A DNA stretch of 64,000 nt. Origin: Mycoplasmopsis mustelae. GTDB taxonomy: Bacteria > Bacillota_I > Bacilli_A > Mycoplasmatales > Metamycoplasmataceae. This document shows positions 1-12,066 of the stretch, in pieces. Position 1 is the first letter of the stretch. Every line of letters starts with the position of its first letter. The DNA lies in contig NZ_SOCN01000003.1 in NCBI RefSeq assembly GCF_004365095.1, positions 1 through 64,000 of the forward strand, read 5' to 3'. The position numbers were made by a program, and so were the translations under genes. The notes beneath the pieces were generated by a model, which was not told the DNA's origin, did no database searches, and saw nothing but the letters and a program-made list of their open reading frames with translations.

Positions 1-220
<220 letters not shown>

Positions 221-283
221 AGTTAGGATGGATTCAAGACATTTTAATGAATTATGAATTTACTATTCAGTTTTCAAAGCACA

Positions 284-306
284 AAACCCCGTTGGGGTAT
301 TTTTTT
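284..306 (+). terminator. Intrinsic terminator after 23S rRNA
   Basis: A short C4/G4 hairpin (ACCCC-GTT-GGGGT) is followed directly by a run of seven T. It sits about 65 bases past the 23S 3' end and would end the rRNA transcript before any 5S gene. Confidence 0.8.
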
Positions 307-669
307 AATTCGAGAAAGTTATATATTTTTAGATTATGGTGTAACACAAAATGCCTGCACTAAATTATTATTGTAATTCGTAAAGATTTATTAAATATAT
401 CTAAATTTTAGTTTAAAAAAATTCATATTAACTAGTTTTTAAAGATATTTAGATTAATGTTATTGATAGTTTTGGTGTTTTATACAATAAACAAAATTAG
501 AGTCATTTAGATTAGTGCTGCTAAATTTATAATATAATACGTATAACTAAAAAAAATATATATTTAATTTTAATAATATTAAAATTATGCTATACTTTTA
601 AAGCAATAAAAAATAATAAGTATTTTTTAAATATTTTAATTATTGTATAATTCTATAGCCTATTGCGTT
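307..669 (+). promoter_or_regulatory. Gene-free spacer with tRNA operon promoter
   Basis: This stretch of about 360 bases is very AT-rich and holds no credible ORF. Just before the first tRNA an extended -10 element (TGTATAAT, hexamer at 646-651) lies about 18 bases upstream of the tRNA-Pro gene, the right distance for a short 5' leader. A clear -35 box is not visible, as is common in mycoplasmas. Nothing else in the spacer is recognisable. Confidence 0.55.
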
Positions 670-746
670 GGAGAAGTAGCTCAGTTTGGTAGAGCACTAC
701 ATTTGGGCTGTAGTGGTCGCAGGTTCAAATCCTGTCTTCTTCACCA
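670..746 (+). tRNA. tRNA-Pro (anticodon TGG)
   Basis: The cloverleaf folds cleanly: acceptor GGAGAAG pairs with CTTCTTC, the anticodon loop TTTGGGC gives TGG, the T arm is GCAGG-TTCAAAT-CCTGT, and CCA is encoded. It is the first gene of an eight-tRNA cluster read from one promoter. Confidence 0.96.
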
Positions 747-751
747 TTTTT

Positions 752-828
752 GGGGGGTTAGCTCATTTGGCTAGAGCGCCTGCCTTGCACGCAGGAGGTG
801 GTGGGTTCGAATCCCATACTCTCCACCA
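752..828 (+). tRNA. tRNA-Ala (anticodon TGC)
   Basis: The acceptor GGGGGGT pairs with ACTCTCC using G-U pairs. The anticodon loop CTTGCAC gives TGC, the T loop is TTCGAAT and CCA is encoded. It lies five bases after tRNA-Pro. Confidence 0.96.
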
Positions 829-835
829 TTTTTAT

Positions 836-912
836 GGCACTATAGCTCAGTTGGTTAGAGCATCCGGTTCATACCCGGAAGGTCAAGAGTTCGACTCTCT
901 TTGGTGCTACCA
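836..912 (+). tRNA. tRNA-Met, elongator (anticodon CAT)
   Basis: The anticodon loop TTCATAC gives CAT. It is called elongator Met because the loop matches the Firmicutes elongator form and it lacks the initiator features (the first acceptor bases pair as G-U, and there is no triple G-C at the base of the anticodon stem). CCA is encoded. This is one of three CAT tRNAs in the cluster. Confidence 0.9.
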
Positions 913-935
913 ATCTTTCTATAAATTTTAGTAAT

Positions 936-1011
936 GGACCTATAGCTCAACGGTTAGAGCAACCGGCTCATAACCGGTCGGTTACAGGTTCGAATCCTGT
1001 TGGGTCCACCA
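936..1011 (+). tRNA. tRNA-Ile2 (anticodon CAT, expected lysidine)
   Basis: The anticodon loop CTCATAA gives CAT. The body (GGACCTATAGCTC start, GGTCC acceptor) resembles Firmicutes tRNA-Ile2 rather than either Met tRNA. In that family C34 is changed to lysidine by TilS so that it reads AUA. The identity rests on similarity of loop and acceptor to the Bacillus gene, so it is slightly less certain than its neighbours. CCA is encoded. Confidence 0.85.
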
Positions 1012-1014
1012 TGT

Positions 1015-1107
1015 GGGTGATTACCCAAGCCTGGTTGAAGGGAGCAGTCTTGAAAACTGCCAGGGGCTTCACGGCCCGCGGGGGTTCGAATCCCTCATCA
1101 CCCGCCA
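1015..1107 (+). tRNA. tRNA-Ser (anticodon TGA)
   Basis: The gene is 93 bases long with a long variable arm, as expected of tRNA-Ser. The acceptor GGGTGAT pairs with ATCACCC, the discriminator is G, the anticodon loop CTTGAAA gives TGA, and CCA is encoded. It starts three bases after tRNA-Ile2. Confidence 0.96.
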
Positions 1108-1132
1108 CCAACAGAAAATTTATAGATTATAT

Positions 1133-1209
1133 CGCGGAATGGAGCAGTTTGGCAGCTCGTCGGGCTCATAACCCGAAGGTCACAGGTTCAAGTCCTGTTT
1201 CCGCAACCA
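1133..1209 (+). tRNA. tRNA-fMet, initiator (anticodon CAT)
   Basis: The sequence begins CGCGGAA and the 3' strand reads TTCCGCA, so position 1 is C facing A72. That mismatch is the initiator hallmark. The anticodon stem has GGG/CCC next to the loop CTCATAA, the second hallmark. CCA is encoded. Confidence 0.95.
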
Positions 1210-1211
1210 GT

Positions 1212-1287
1212 GGTTCAGTGGTAAAGTGGTTAATACGTCTCCCTGTCACGGAGAAGAACGCGGGTTCGATTCCCGTCTGGACCGCCA
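1212..1287 (+). tRNA. tRNA-Asp (anticodon GTC)
   Basis: The acceptor GGTTCAG pairs with CTGGACC, the anticodon loop CTGTCAC gives GTC, the discriminator is G and CCA is encoded. It lies two bases after tRNA-fMet. Confidence 0.95.
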
Positions 1288-1289
1288 TT

Positions 1290-1365
1290 GGCCTTGTAGC
1301 TCAGTAGGTAGAGCAACAGATTGAAGCTCTGTGTGTCGCTGGTTCGATTCCTGCCGAGGCCACCA
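1290..1365 (+). tRNA. tRNA-Phe (anticodon GAA)
   Basis: The anticodon loop TTGAAGC gives GAA, the T loop is TTCGATT, the acceptor pairs as GGCCTTG with CGAGGCC allowing G-U, and CCA is encoded. It is the last tRNA of the cluster. Confidence 0.95.
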
Positions 1366-1368
1366 CCT

Positions 1369-1430
1369 AAAAATTACTATATTTTATAAGACTTAAGTAG
1401 TTTTATAAAATATAGTAATTTTTATTTTTT
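1369..1430 (+). terminator. Terminator of the tRNA cluster
   Basis: A perfect 21-bp inverted repeat (1369-1389 with 1403-1423) encloses a 13-base loop and is followed by a T-rich run to 1430. It is almost entirely A-T but long. It separates the tRNA operon from ileS. Confidence 0.8.
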
Positions 1431-1489
1431 TAATTCTTATTATATAATTATAATTATTTATTTATCAATTTACTAAAAAAGGAGCAAAA

Positions 1490-4159
<2,670 letters not shown>

Positions 4160-4161
4160 TT

Positions 4162-4785
4162 ATGAATAAATTTAAAATTAAGAAATTTTTGCACTATTTA
4201 AAAAATAATAAAAAACGCATTTTAATAACTTATATTTTTATGTTCGGTGCGTTAATAGTATTTTTAGCAATCGACCAAATTACTAAAAATTTGCTTTTTA
4301 GTCATGGTGCGATTTCTACATTAAATAATCACCAAGTTCAATTTTCTGATGGTAGTTATAAAGACGCTGAATCGATCTATCCTGGCTCTGATAAATGAAT
4401 AAACTATGTAATTATAGGGGTTCGTAGCATTTGACATGGTGGAATAACATTTGCTAAAACCCGAAATACTAATCTAATACAAACAATTAGTATCTTATTA
4501 TTTATTTTGATTTTTTGTTACGGTTTCTTTATTGAACGTAAAAATAAAACAAGAGCTATTTTAATTGGTTGTATTTTAGCCGGAGATTTAGGAAACGCCT
4601 TAGATCGCTTTATTTTTGCTGGATATGTAAAGGACATTTTTTATATTCCATTTGTTCATAGTAATGGAACCTTTAATTTTGCCGATGCACTCATTTTTAG
4701 TGGTATTATAGGACTTTTGATTACATTATTGATTCCAAGCAAACACAATCATAATTATAAAAGACACCAAGAAGCAATTTTATAA
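4162..4785 (+). CDS. lspA: Lipoprotein signal peptidase (signal peptidase II)
   Basis: The 207-residue membrane aspartyl protease cuts the signal peptide of prolipoproteins before the lipidated Cys. The two catalytic aspartates are in NALDRF (Asp148) and FNFADA (Asp175), and four hydrophobic segments are visible. It is about 40 residues longer than usual because of an extra polar loop after the first membrane segment (about residues 45-80) and a cytoplasmic N-terminal extension. The start follows the ileS stop by two bases. At least two lipoprotein precursors in this window (9241-10026 and 51771-54629) are expected substrates. Confidence 0.95.
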
Positions 4786-4833
4786 ATTCTAATTTACCCA
4801 TTAGGATTTATATCTTTTTTTTTTTTTTTTTTT
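4782..4833 (+). terminator. lspA terminator with a 19-T tract
   Basis: A 12-bp stem with one G-U pair (4782-4793 with 4800-4811, six-base loop) is followed by 19 consecutive T (4815-4833). The tract is far longer than needed for termination and also lies in the promoter region of the next gene. Confidence 0.75.
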
Positions 4834-4860
4834 CATAAAAAAATATACAATAATAACACT

Positions 4861-6159
4861 ATGAAATCGCAACCACCCGCACCGTTAGAGAGTAAAAAAA
4901 ATTGTTGTAAACCAGAGACTCGAGAATCCTGCGAAATTCATTCTAAAAATATTTTGAACTTTATTAACGATGGTATTAGTAAACAAGAATTAAAAAAGAA
5001 AACTGAACAATTAAAATATAAAATGGGGCATTATCTTTTAAATTCAAAAGATACTAAAATTACTTTTCAATGATTGGTGAAAAGATATTGATTTAAGGTT
5101 ATTTCTATTTTTTTTGCCGCATTAATTTTTAATGCCGGAATTCAAATTTTCTTACAAAGAGCACAAACCATTCCGTCTGGGGTTACTGGAATACCAACCT
5201 TAATTCAATATATTGTTCCTGCAGTTAAATCTTATTTTGCTTTAATTTATTTAGCATGTAATATTCCACTTTTTTTAATTTTTGGTTGAAAAATCAAAAA
5301 AAGTTTTGTGTTTTTAACACTCACGTTTATGATTTTTCAAATTGTATCTAACTTACTTTTTACGCTAGATGCAATCGGATTAGAATCTTATTTAAATAAA
5401 TACATTACATTTACAGATTCAAATCCACCTTTTACTAATTGATCTAATATTGTTTATTCAATAGTTGGTGCTTTATTCATTGCTTTAGGAATCTCAATCT
5501 CTTGAAAATCGGGTGGTTCAACCGGTGGAACTGATATTATTGCTTATTATTATTCAGTTAAATCAAAAAAAAGTGTGGGAAATGTTTTAACAATTATTGG
5601 TGTAGCAACTGCGATAGTTTTCTTAATAATTTTTGCCATTATTAATCCTAATTATTTGTATCCATATCCAATTGATAATGATAAAAAAATAATCGAAGGG
5701 ATAGTTAAAGCGCCAATCTATAGAGAGATTGATATACAAAATAAAGATGTACTTAAGATTATTCAAACCTGAAATTATCTTACAGAAAAAGGTATCAATC
5801 ATAAAGTTTATTTTGGAATTCGTGAATTAACAACTTTTTTATACATTTTAGTAGTTAATGTTTTTATAGATATTATTTATCCAAAATATAAAAAGGTTAA
5901 CGTGACCATTGTTTGTAGTGACCCTGCGAAAGTGCTTGTTTACTTCAAATTAATTGATTATTGACACTCATACCGAATTGAAAGATATAAATCAGGTTAT
6001 ACAGGTAAATTTGCAACTAAAATTAGTACTGTAATGTTAATTTTAGAAACTCCAAATATTATTTCTGATTTAAAAACGTTAGATCCTAAAATATGAATAT
6101 CTATCACAAAAGTTCATACAGTCATTGGTAATTTTAACACTGATTTTGTTGAACACTAA
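4861..6159 (+). CDS. YitT-family membrane protein
   Basis: The protein has 432 residues. A polar N-terminal tail of about 75 residues is followed by roughly six hydrophobic segments with the family signature SGGSTGGTDII near residue 216. A soluble C-terminal part (about residue 340 onward, VNVTIVCSDPAKV and a later conserved block) looks like the DUF2179 regulatory domain of this family. The substrate is not known. A TACAAT -10 box (about 4846-4851) lies only about nine bases before the ATG and no Shine-Dalgarno is present, so the mRNA is probably leaderless. The poly-T tract overlaps the -35 region. Confidence 0.8.
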
Positions 6160-6216
6160 AAATTTCCTTTATTGGTTCATTTTTTGTGTTTTTTTATATA
6201 CTAAGTGGAGGTATAT

Positions 6217-6462
6217 ATGAAACTTAATCAATTACAAAAAATAAATAACAAAGAATTAGAAAAAATAAAACCAGGATTTGCTTTTACGGCGCTTTTAACA
6301 AATATTCCACTTTTAGCGTCTGCGTTGGCTTCCTTGGTTGGTTTGTTTAAATCAGCATTTTCAACATCTGGAGAAATTAAAGATAAAGTAACCACATATA
6401 AATGAAATAACGAAACTAAGGCTTCTTCAGCGATCACGAAAACTAATTATATAATTTTTTAA
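6217..6462 (+). CDS. Bacteriocin-like peptide precursor with double-glycine-type leader
   Basis: The predicted peptide has 81 residues. The first 20 end in NNKELEKIKPG and fit the double-glycine leader pattern: Ile -12, Glu -8, Leu -7, Ile -4, Gly -1, with Pro where Gly is usual at -2. The remaining 61 residues start with a hydrophobic Ala/Leu/Gly-rich helix-like stretch (about residues 21-50) and end in a polar tail. A strong Shine-Dalgarno (GGAGG, 6207-6211) lies five bases before the chosen ATG; a GTG-less upstream extension has no such site. One TGA is read as Trp. Peptides of this type are cleaved and exported by C39-peptidase ABC transporters, and one is encoded at 47572-49593. Function is inferred; it could be a signalling peptide or a short membrane peptide. 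Confidence 0.55.
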
Positions 6463-6479
6463 ATTATTTTGGTTTTTGG

Positions 6480-6485
6480 TATAAT
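6480..6485 (+). promoter_or_regulatory. -10 box of rplU-rpmA
   Basis: A consensus TATAAT follows TTGG and lies at the end of the preceding small gene's 3' flank. It would start a transcript with a leader of about 80 bases. Confidence 0.6.
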
Positions 6486-6489
6486 AACA

Positions 6490-6568
6490 CTGTTACCGTG
6501 AGTAACCGTTCTAAAAAGGTTTAAAGTAGCACTGCTCACCTTAAAGACGAGCCACTTATTAGGAGAAA
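6490..6568 (+). ncRNA. Putative L21 leader (rplU 5' regulatory RNA)
   Basis: The leader between the -10 box and rplU holds blocks able to form two helices (GTTACCGTGAGTAAC, and GTGAGCAGT/ACTGCTCACC-type pairings around 6526-6541). Firmicutes rplU mRNAs commonly carry an autoregulatory L21 leader at this place. The assignment rests on position and foldability, not on a covariance search. Confidence 0.5.
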
Positions 6569-6572
6569 TTGC

Positions 6573-6872
6573 ATGTTAGCAATCATTGAAACAGGTGGGA
6601 AACAACTTTTAGTTAAAGAAGGTCAAACCATCTTCATTGAAAAAATAGAAGGTGAAGAAGGTTCGGAAGTAAAATTTGACAAAGTTTTACTTGTAGATAC
6701 CAAAATTGGAAAACCTCATTTAAAAAATGCTGTCGTATTAGGAACAATTGAAAAGCAAGGTAAAGCAAAGAAAATTATTGTGTATCGTCACAATGCAAAA
6801 TCAACTCATAAAAGAAAATTAGGGCACCGTCAACCATATACACGTGTTAAAATTACTTCAATTCAAGGATAA
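6573..6872 (+). CDS. rplU: 50S ribosomal protein L21
   Basis: The 99-residue protein has the family start (LAIIETGGKQ) and the C-terminal KRKLGHRQPYT block that binds 23S rRNA. The length is normal. The start follows an AGGAG site by about eight bases. rpmA follows after seven bases. The small cysteine protease gene (prp/ysxB) that usually lies between L21 and L27 in Firmicutes is absent. Confidence 0.97.
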   Translation: MLAIIETGGKQLLVKEGQTIFIEKIEGEEGSEVKFDKVLLVDTKIGKPHLKNAVVLGTIEKQGKAKKIIVYRHNAKSTHKRKLGHRQPYTRVKITSIQG

Positions 6873-6879
6873 TTAGAAA

Positions 6880-7143
6880 ATGGCAAAGACAAAAGCAGGT
6901 GGATCTACTAAAAATGGTCGTGATTCACATTCAAAACGCTTAGGTGCTAAATTAGGTGACGGACAATTTGCAACAGCAGGCTCAATTATTTACAGACAAC
7001 GTGGAACTAAAATCCACCCTGGTAATAATGTTGGTCGCGGTGGAGATGATACATTATTTACCTTAATTGATGGTTATGTAAAATACGAAAGCAAAAAAAA
7101 TAGAAAATTTGTTTCAGTATATCCTGAAAGAATTTCTAAATAA
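6880..7143 (+). CDS. rpmA: 50S ribosomal protein L27
   Basis: The 87-residue protein begins [16 protein letters not shown], so the N-terminus that reaches the peptidyl transferase centre is encoded directly. It lacks the roughly nine-residue extension that Firmicutes L27 carries and Prp removes; this agrees with the missing prp gene upstream. It is co-transcribed with rplU and ends just before a strong terminator. Confidence 0.97.
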   Translation: MAKTKAGGSTKNGRDSHSKRLGAKLGDGQFATAGSIIYRQRGTKIHPGNNVGRGGDDTLFTLIDGYVKYESKKNRKFVSVYPERISK

Positions 7144-7149
7144 ACATGA

Positions 7150-7178
7150 TAAAAAGAGCAATTATATTGCTCTTTTTG
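7150..7178 (+). terminator. rpmA terminator, left copy flanking the insertion island
   Basis: The hairpin is AAAAAGAGCAAT-TATA-TTGCTCTTTTT style, ten or more base pairs with a T run, seven bases after the rpmA stop. A second copy lies at 13803-13828 on the far side of the island. The two cores are exact reverse complements of each other (19-bp core AGAGCAATATAATTGCTCT on the right). Confidence 0.85.
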
Positions 7179-7184
7179 CTGAAT

Positions 7185-7261
7185 TGCAAACCTAAAAGCT
7201 ACATTCAATGGCAAAAATTTTATACAAAAAAAGATGATATTTTTTAAAAGTCATCTTTTTT
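7185..7261. mobile_element. IS30/IS1630-like left-end remnant
   Basis: This 77-base block is nearly identical to the left end of the complete element at 12268-12343. Both share TGCAAACCTAAAAGCTAC and a hairpin with arms AAAAAGATGA/TCATCTTTTT. The remainder of this copy is missing; it stops where the IS1634-like element begins. The hairpin may act as a terminator that blocks transcription into the element. Confidence 0.75.
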
Positions 7262-9129
7262 CCTGTATTTCCCACTTTTATGGATGTAAAAAACGTTTAT
7301 CACTATATTTAAAGAATAAACGTCTTTTTTTATCAGCTTTTTCTTACTGTTTTTCGGCAATCATCAAAGATATCTCATGCATCATCCATTTTCGGTATCG
7401 CATTTCTTTCTGATTCCAATATTTCTCCGGTCATAATATCAACTTTTTGCGAAATTGAAATTTGATTTAATAATTTAATTAGTTTTTGTTCTGTATATTC
7501 TCTGACCAATCCTGTTTCTTTATTAAATTGTCTAAAGATATAAATTAAATATTTAAGTACTACTAATGAAGTAAAACAAATTAATAGATGTCCAATAATA
7601 TGTTCTTCTAACCTTACATAAATTGGTTTAATAGCTAAAAAAGTTTTTAAACTTCTAAAATTTGATTCAATTTGTCATTGTCTTTTATAAGTTCCCATAA
7701 TTTCTGCGACAGTTTTATCTTCAAGGTTTGTTTCATAAACATATAATCCATCAAATTTTTTATCTTCATTTATTTTTTTATAGTCCAATTCAAACTTTAA
7801 ATTTGAAACTTCCTTAAAGAATTTGCATTTTTTAGAACCGACTAATTTATTTGAATCAACGATTCCGAATTCATCTTGTTTCTTTCGAAAATTATCAATC
7901 AATGCATCACGATCATTACGATCTTTGATTGCTCTTTTTTTGCTAAATGTAGCAATTTTTCTTCTAATAGAAGTTGTTTGTCTTTTGTTTTTATAAGTAG
8001 AATATGATAAAGATTCTTTATACATTACATCGTTATTTAATTGTATATAATCATTTTTATCTAACACGAAATTCTTAAACTTTTGACTGCTAGATTTAGC
8101 GCGACAAGAAATAATATAATTAATTCCTTTTTGTTCTAAATAACGAATATTTGGTGTCGTACTCATCCCTCTATCTGATATAACTGTTAGATTTTTAATA
8201 CCATTATTATATTTTCTTTGTAATTCCACCATAAAAGGTATAAAAGTTTTTGAGTCTGCTGTATTTCCTTTAAAAACTTTTAGATGAAATGGAATACCAT
8301 TTTTATCACATGCAAGACCTAAAACAATTTGGTCTTCTTTAAATTTACCATCTTTTGAATAACCTGGTTGTTTTAAACCATCTCTTTTAAATGTTTCAAA
8401 ATAAACTGTTGATGAATCGTAGAATAACTCGCTTGTATCTCTATCTGTATTTTCTAAGACCATATCATTTAATGAATTTAATAAAGTATCAGAATTATCA
8501 GTCACAAAATCAAGTGTTCTATAAAAGGTATTTTTAGAAACAATTTGTCTGTTTATATACATTTCTTGGTCATTGAAACTTTGTAGAATGCTTGTTGGAT
8601 TTGTTATTCTCCTTGAAATTAGGTAATAAAAAACTGTTTTTAGCTTTGAATGCATTTTCTTATCACTTATATAATCAAATATTTTGTATTTATCTAATAA
8701 GTCATATATTAAGTGATTTCCTACATTAACATTTATTCTTTTTGTTGTTTTAGTTTCTTTTAATGAATCTAAAAGAGATTGTTTAATAAATTCTTTATCA
8801 TCGTTTTTACTAAAAGCTTTTATACGAGTTTTCAAAATTTCATTAGCTTTTGGATTTATTTGTAGCAAATCAGACAAGAGTCCTAAACTAAATCACCTAT
8901 GAAAATTTCTGTCACCATTCCCTTTGTATCAACCAACATATTTATAAGTTATTCCTTTTTTATTTCCTGATACATTAAATACTTTTAGACTTTCCATACA
9001 TAAATTATACCATAAATAGTAAGAAACAATAAGAAAAAAATAAAAATTTTTTGTGTATCTCTTATATATGTAATATATAAGAGAATTTTTAAAGTGTATA
9101 AAAAATCCCACAAAAGTGGGAAATACAGG
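7262..9129 (-). mobile_element. IS1634-like insertion sequence
   Basis: The 1868-bp element has terminal inverted repeats of at least 18 bp: CCTGTATTTCCCACTTTT at the left edge and its reverse complement at the right edge. It encodes one transposase on the minus strand. No obvious direct repeat is seen at the two edges, which suggests rearrangement after insertion. It interrupts the IS30-like end on its left. Confidence 0.85.
7330..8997 (-). CDS. IS1634-family transposase
   Basis: The 555-residue DDE transposase belongs to the IS4 superfamily as judged by the segment VISDRGMSTT (a catalytic Asp context) and a C-terminal QWQIESNFRSLKTF block that fits the YREK-type Glu region. The length matches the IS1634 family. 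The start is chosen at MESLKVFN because a TATAAT box lies seven bases upstream and no Shine-Dalgarno is seen, so the transcript is probably leaderless. The gene is intact when TGA is read as Trp. Confidence 0.88.
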
Positions 9130-9191
9130 TATTTTAATTTCATAATATTAATTATAAACTATCCTAATTTTGTTTTTAAAATTTTACTATA

Positions 9192-9237
9192 AAAACGCGA
9201 AAATTACTTTGATTTTTACATAAATTTCGTGTTTTAC
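9192..9237 (-). terminator. Terminator after the island lipoprotein gene
   Basis: An imperfect stem (AAAACGCGAAAATT with AATTTCGTGTTTT) lies just past the lipoprotein stop codon on the minus strand and ends in an A/T-rich run. It is the likely end of the protease-lipoprotein transcript. Confidence 0.5.
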
Positions 9238-9240
9238 TAA

Positions 9241-10026
9241 TTAGTCATCGTGCTTATATTTACTCAAAAGATTTTTATATAACTGTATTGCTTGCTTCTT
9301 GTTTAGTCTTTGTTTTATCTCTACATTATCAATTGATTTGTCAAAAACCTTGTAATATAAACTAAAAGTTATGGGGCGACGTACTGTAGGAAAAGCTCTG
9401 TGATAATTAAGAATAGCTGAGGGTCTAACTAAGTTATAAACATTTTGTTCTGTAGAAGGTACTATATGCAATGAGCTTAATGAATCACCAGTAATTATAC
9501 TTTGAAATATAAATAAGTTCTTTTTTTTGAAAAACATCTCAATCGGTTCATTATTTAAAAATATCTTGCTAAATTTCCGATTAATAAACTCTTTTAATTG
9601 TGTATCGTTTAATTCCTCGGCTTTTTTATATTCATTTTCTTTATCAGTTGTTTCTATATTAACACCTTTAAAAAAATCAGTGTTTAATTTATTTAAGATT
9701 TTTTCTTGTAATTCCTGTGTATTTTTTATTAAAACATAATTTTTATCTACGTTATTAATAAAAACTTTTTCACCAGATTCACGTGCTTGAAAACTAAAAT
9801 TATAAGCTCAAAATATAACTTCAAAAAAGTCATCATCAGGTGTACTTATTTGACTTTCTTTTTGAGCTTTTCCTAATAAATCATAGAAATTTTCTGCATA
9901 TTTCTCATCATTATATTCTTCATCTTTTTTGTTATTTTCGTTATCAATTATACTTACGCACGAAGCAAGGGAAAGCATAGGAATTGACAAAAAAGGAATC
10001 AATCAAGATAAATGTTTCTTTTTCAT
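9241..10026 (-). CDS. Lipoprotein carried by the island
   Basis: The 261-residue product has a lipoprotein signal peptide with lipobox LASC (Cys23), so it should be anchored outside the membrane after LspA cleavage. The start has an AGGAAAT Shine-Dalgarno. The rest is polar with a Lys-rich C-terminus; no known domain is recognised. It follows the subtilisin-like protease gene by six bases, so the two should be co-expressed and may act together at the cell surface (inference). TGA codons are read as Trp. Confidence 0.75.
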
Positions 10027-10032
10027 TATTTC

Positions 10033-12066
10033 CTACCTTATTGTGTATGTTAACGCTAAACTATCATCGATTGAATTATTAAATAGTGAATCAGCATATT
10101 TTTTGATTGCAAAGCGATATGTTCCGCTTTCGCTTGTGATATATTCTAAAATTTCATCATTAGATCTTATGGAATTTTTTTTATCTATATTATTTCAATT
10201 ACCTAATCTATCTTTTTTTTGTAAAATTATGTCATAATCAGTAAAGAAATTATTACCTTGTTTTTTGTTAGTTGTTTCAAGATTCAATCTTTCTGAATTA
10301 ATATGTGTTTTATATCATTCATCTTTTTCTCTTGTTAATCTGGCACCTTCAACAGAATTTGCGATAATACCACCTAATACACCTAAGAGCCATCATCAAT
10401 TAACATTAGCATTATATGTTGGTAGATTTTCCTTATTTTTCAAGATACCAGCATTAAATAATCAAGAAATAGCACCCTTTATATGCTTATTTTTATCCAC
10501 AAATATTTCTTTTGAAGTCATTATTATTCCTGTTTCATTTTTTGATATATTTTTAAGTTCTATATTATCGGCTGCTTCTAACATTTTTTCAAAATCAGCA
10601 ATTCCTGCACCATAAATCACTGAATATCCGTTTTTCTTATACTTAATTTTATCAATTATATTAGGAGTTCTCGAAGAAGCACCTATAATTGCTTTTACTG
10701 CTTGTAATCTTTTTGAATCTGTGTTTAAAAATGTTTTTTCTCTTAACAGAGTTGAAATTAAACCCGAAACTATTGGAGCAGCATAACTTGTACCATCAAA
10801 ATCCCCATATTTTTTAATTTTAAAAAAGTCATCTTCGTAATAATATCTAGAATATAAATATCCAGGAGCTACAACATTAGGTTTAGAAAGTTCTGAATAA
10901 TCATTATATAATAAGTAATTTGAATAATCTGCAATTCTATCAGTCGTCTTTTTTGTTCATTCATTATATCCTAGTGCACCAACCACAAGATTATTAAATG
11001 ATAATTTACTTCCTATTATTCACTCGTTATATTTTTCTCTTTTATCATTAGCGTTACCTGATGAAAAAACATTAACTACTCCATATTTTCTTGAAATATA
11101 ATCTAAAAAGAGATTATTTTCGTTGTATTTATAATTAGGGTCGTCATAACTAAAACCATAGCTATGATTAATTACTCTAACACCTTTTTTCTCTACAAAT
11201 CACTCTATTGCTTTCATTCATTGTGCATCTGTTTTATATGATGCAAAATATAATTTTGCGTATCGGTCAATACCCTGATTACCAGCCGCTATCATTGAAA
11301 CTTCTTGCGCGTGATGGTTTATGTTATCAAGTGAATCAGAATAAATTTCATATCCAAATTTCTTATAATCATCCGTCTTACTAGCATCTAATGTACCTTC
11401 TACTTCTAAAATACCGATAGATGATGTGTTAGCGTAACCCCTTTTATCTTCCCTTAATTTCTGAGCATCAAAATTTACGAATGTAGAATTACTATTATCG
11501 ATTTTTCTATCAAATTTAAAATATGGATCTTTAGCTTTTTCTATATTATTATTTTCTCTCTTATTTAAATTAAAATTAGAATTTGGTTTTGTTTTATTAG
11601 GAAAAATAATTGCTTGAAAAATTTCGTTTTTTTCTATTATATTTTTTAAAAAACTCTCGCGATCATTTTCATTTTTAAAATAAAATCAAACAATAGGCAT
11701 CATTTCACTTGTTTCATAATTTAAAACTAACCTATTTAATTTGTCTTGCTTTTTAATATTATCGAGAAATTCATGATTCTTTTGTTTTATAAAATCATTA
11801 TTTGTATTATCAATAAATTCATAATTTAATAATAATTTTAATTCAAAATGATTGTTAATATTAATATCATTTGCATCGTTTGTAGAATTTAGATTAAACT
11901 TATTTTCTCTTACTACCGTTTTGCTATTTTGATATTTTTCATATCAAGGTATTTGTGTCTTTTGTGTTTTAGAATTATCAGGAAGATAAATATAACCCAC
12001 AGATACAGTTGTAGCAAACACCACTCCTGATGTTATTCAAAGTAATTTTTTTAATTTTTTGTTCAT
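10033..12066 (-). CDS. Secreted/membrane-anchored subtilisin-like serine protease (S8 family)
   Basis: The 677-residue protein has an N-terminal membrane segment (about residues 9-27), a propeptide-like region, and a subtilase domain. Visible are the His box (NHHAQEVSMIAAG, His252), the oxyanion Asn box (SSGNAN, Asn338) and the Ser box (DGTSYAAP, Ser427). In the first box, where subtilisins have Asp in DTG or DSG, the sequence reads GILEVEG with Glu221. Mycoplasma surface subtilases are known to cut host proteins; the target here is unknown. A GGAGG site lies 12 bases before the ATG. The gene lies inside the IS-bounded island. Confidence 0.82.

Noticed and set aside
686-1307. Two short ORFs across the tRNA cluster
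   Set aside because: They only read through the tRNA genes and do not respect codon use; the tRNAs explain the sequence.
4815-4833. The T tract as an assembly artefact
   Set aside because: It cannot be excluded, but a T run after a 12-bp stem is what a terminator needs, so it is kept as real with its length uncertain.
9527-10615. Plus-strand ORFs opposite the lipoprotein and protease genes
   Set aside because: They are shadows of the minus-strand genes, which have signal peptides, motifs and ribosome sites.
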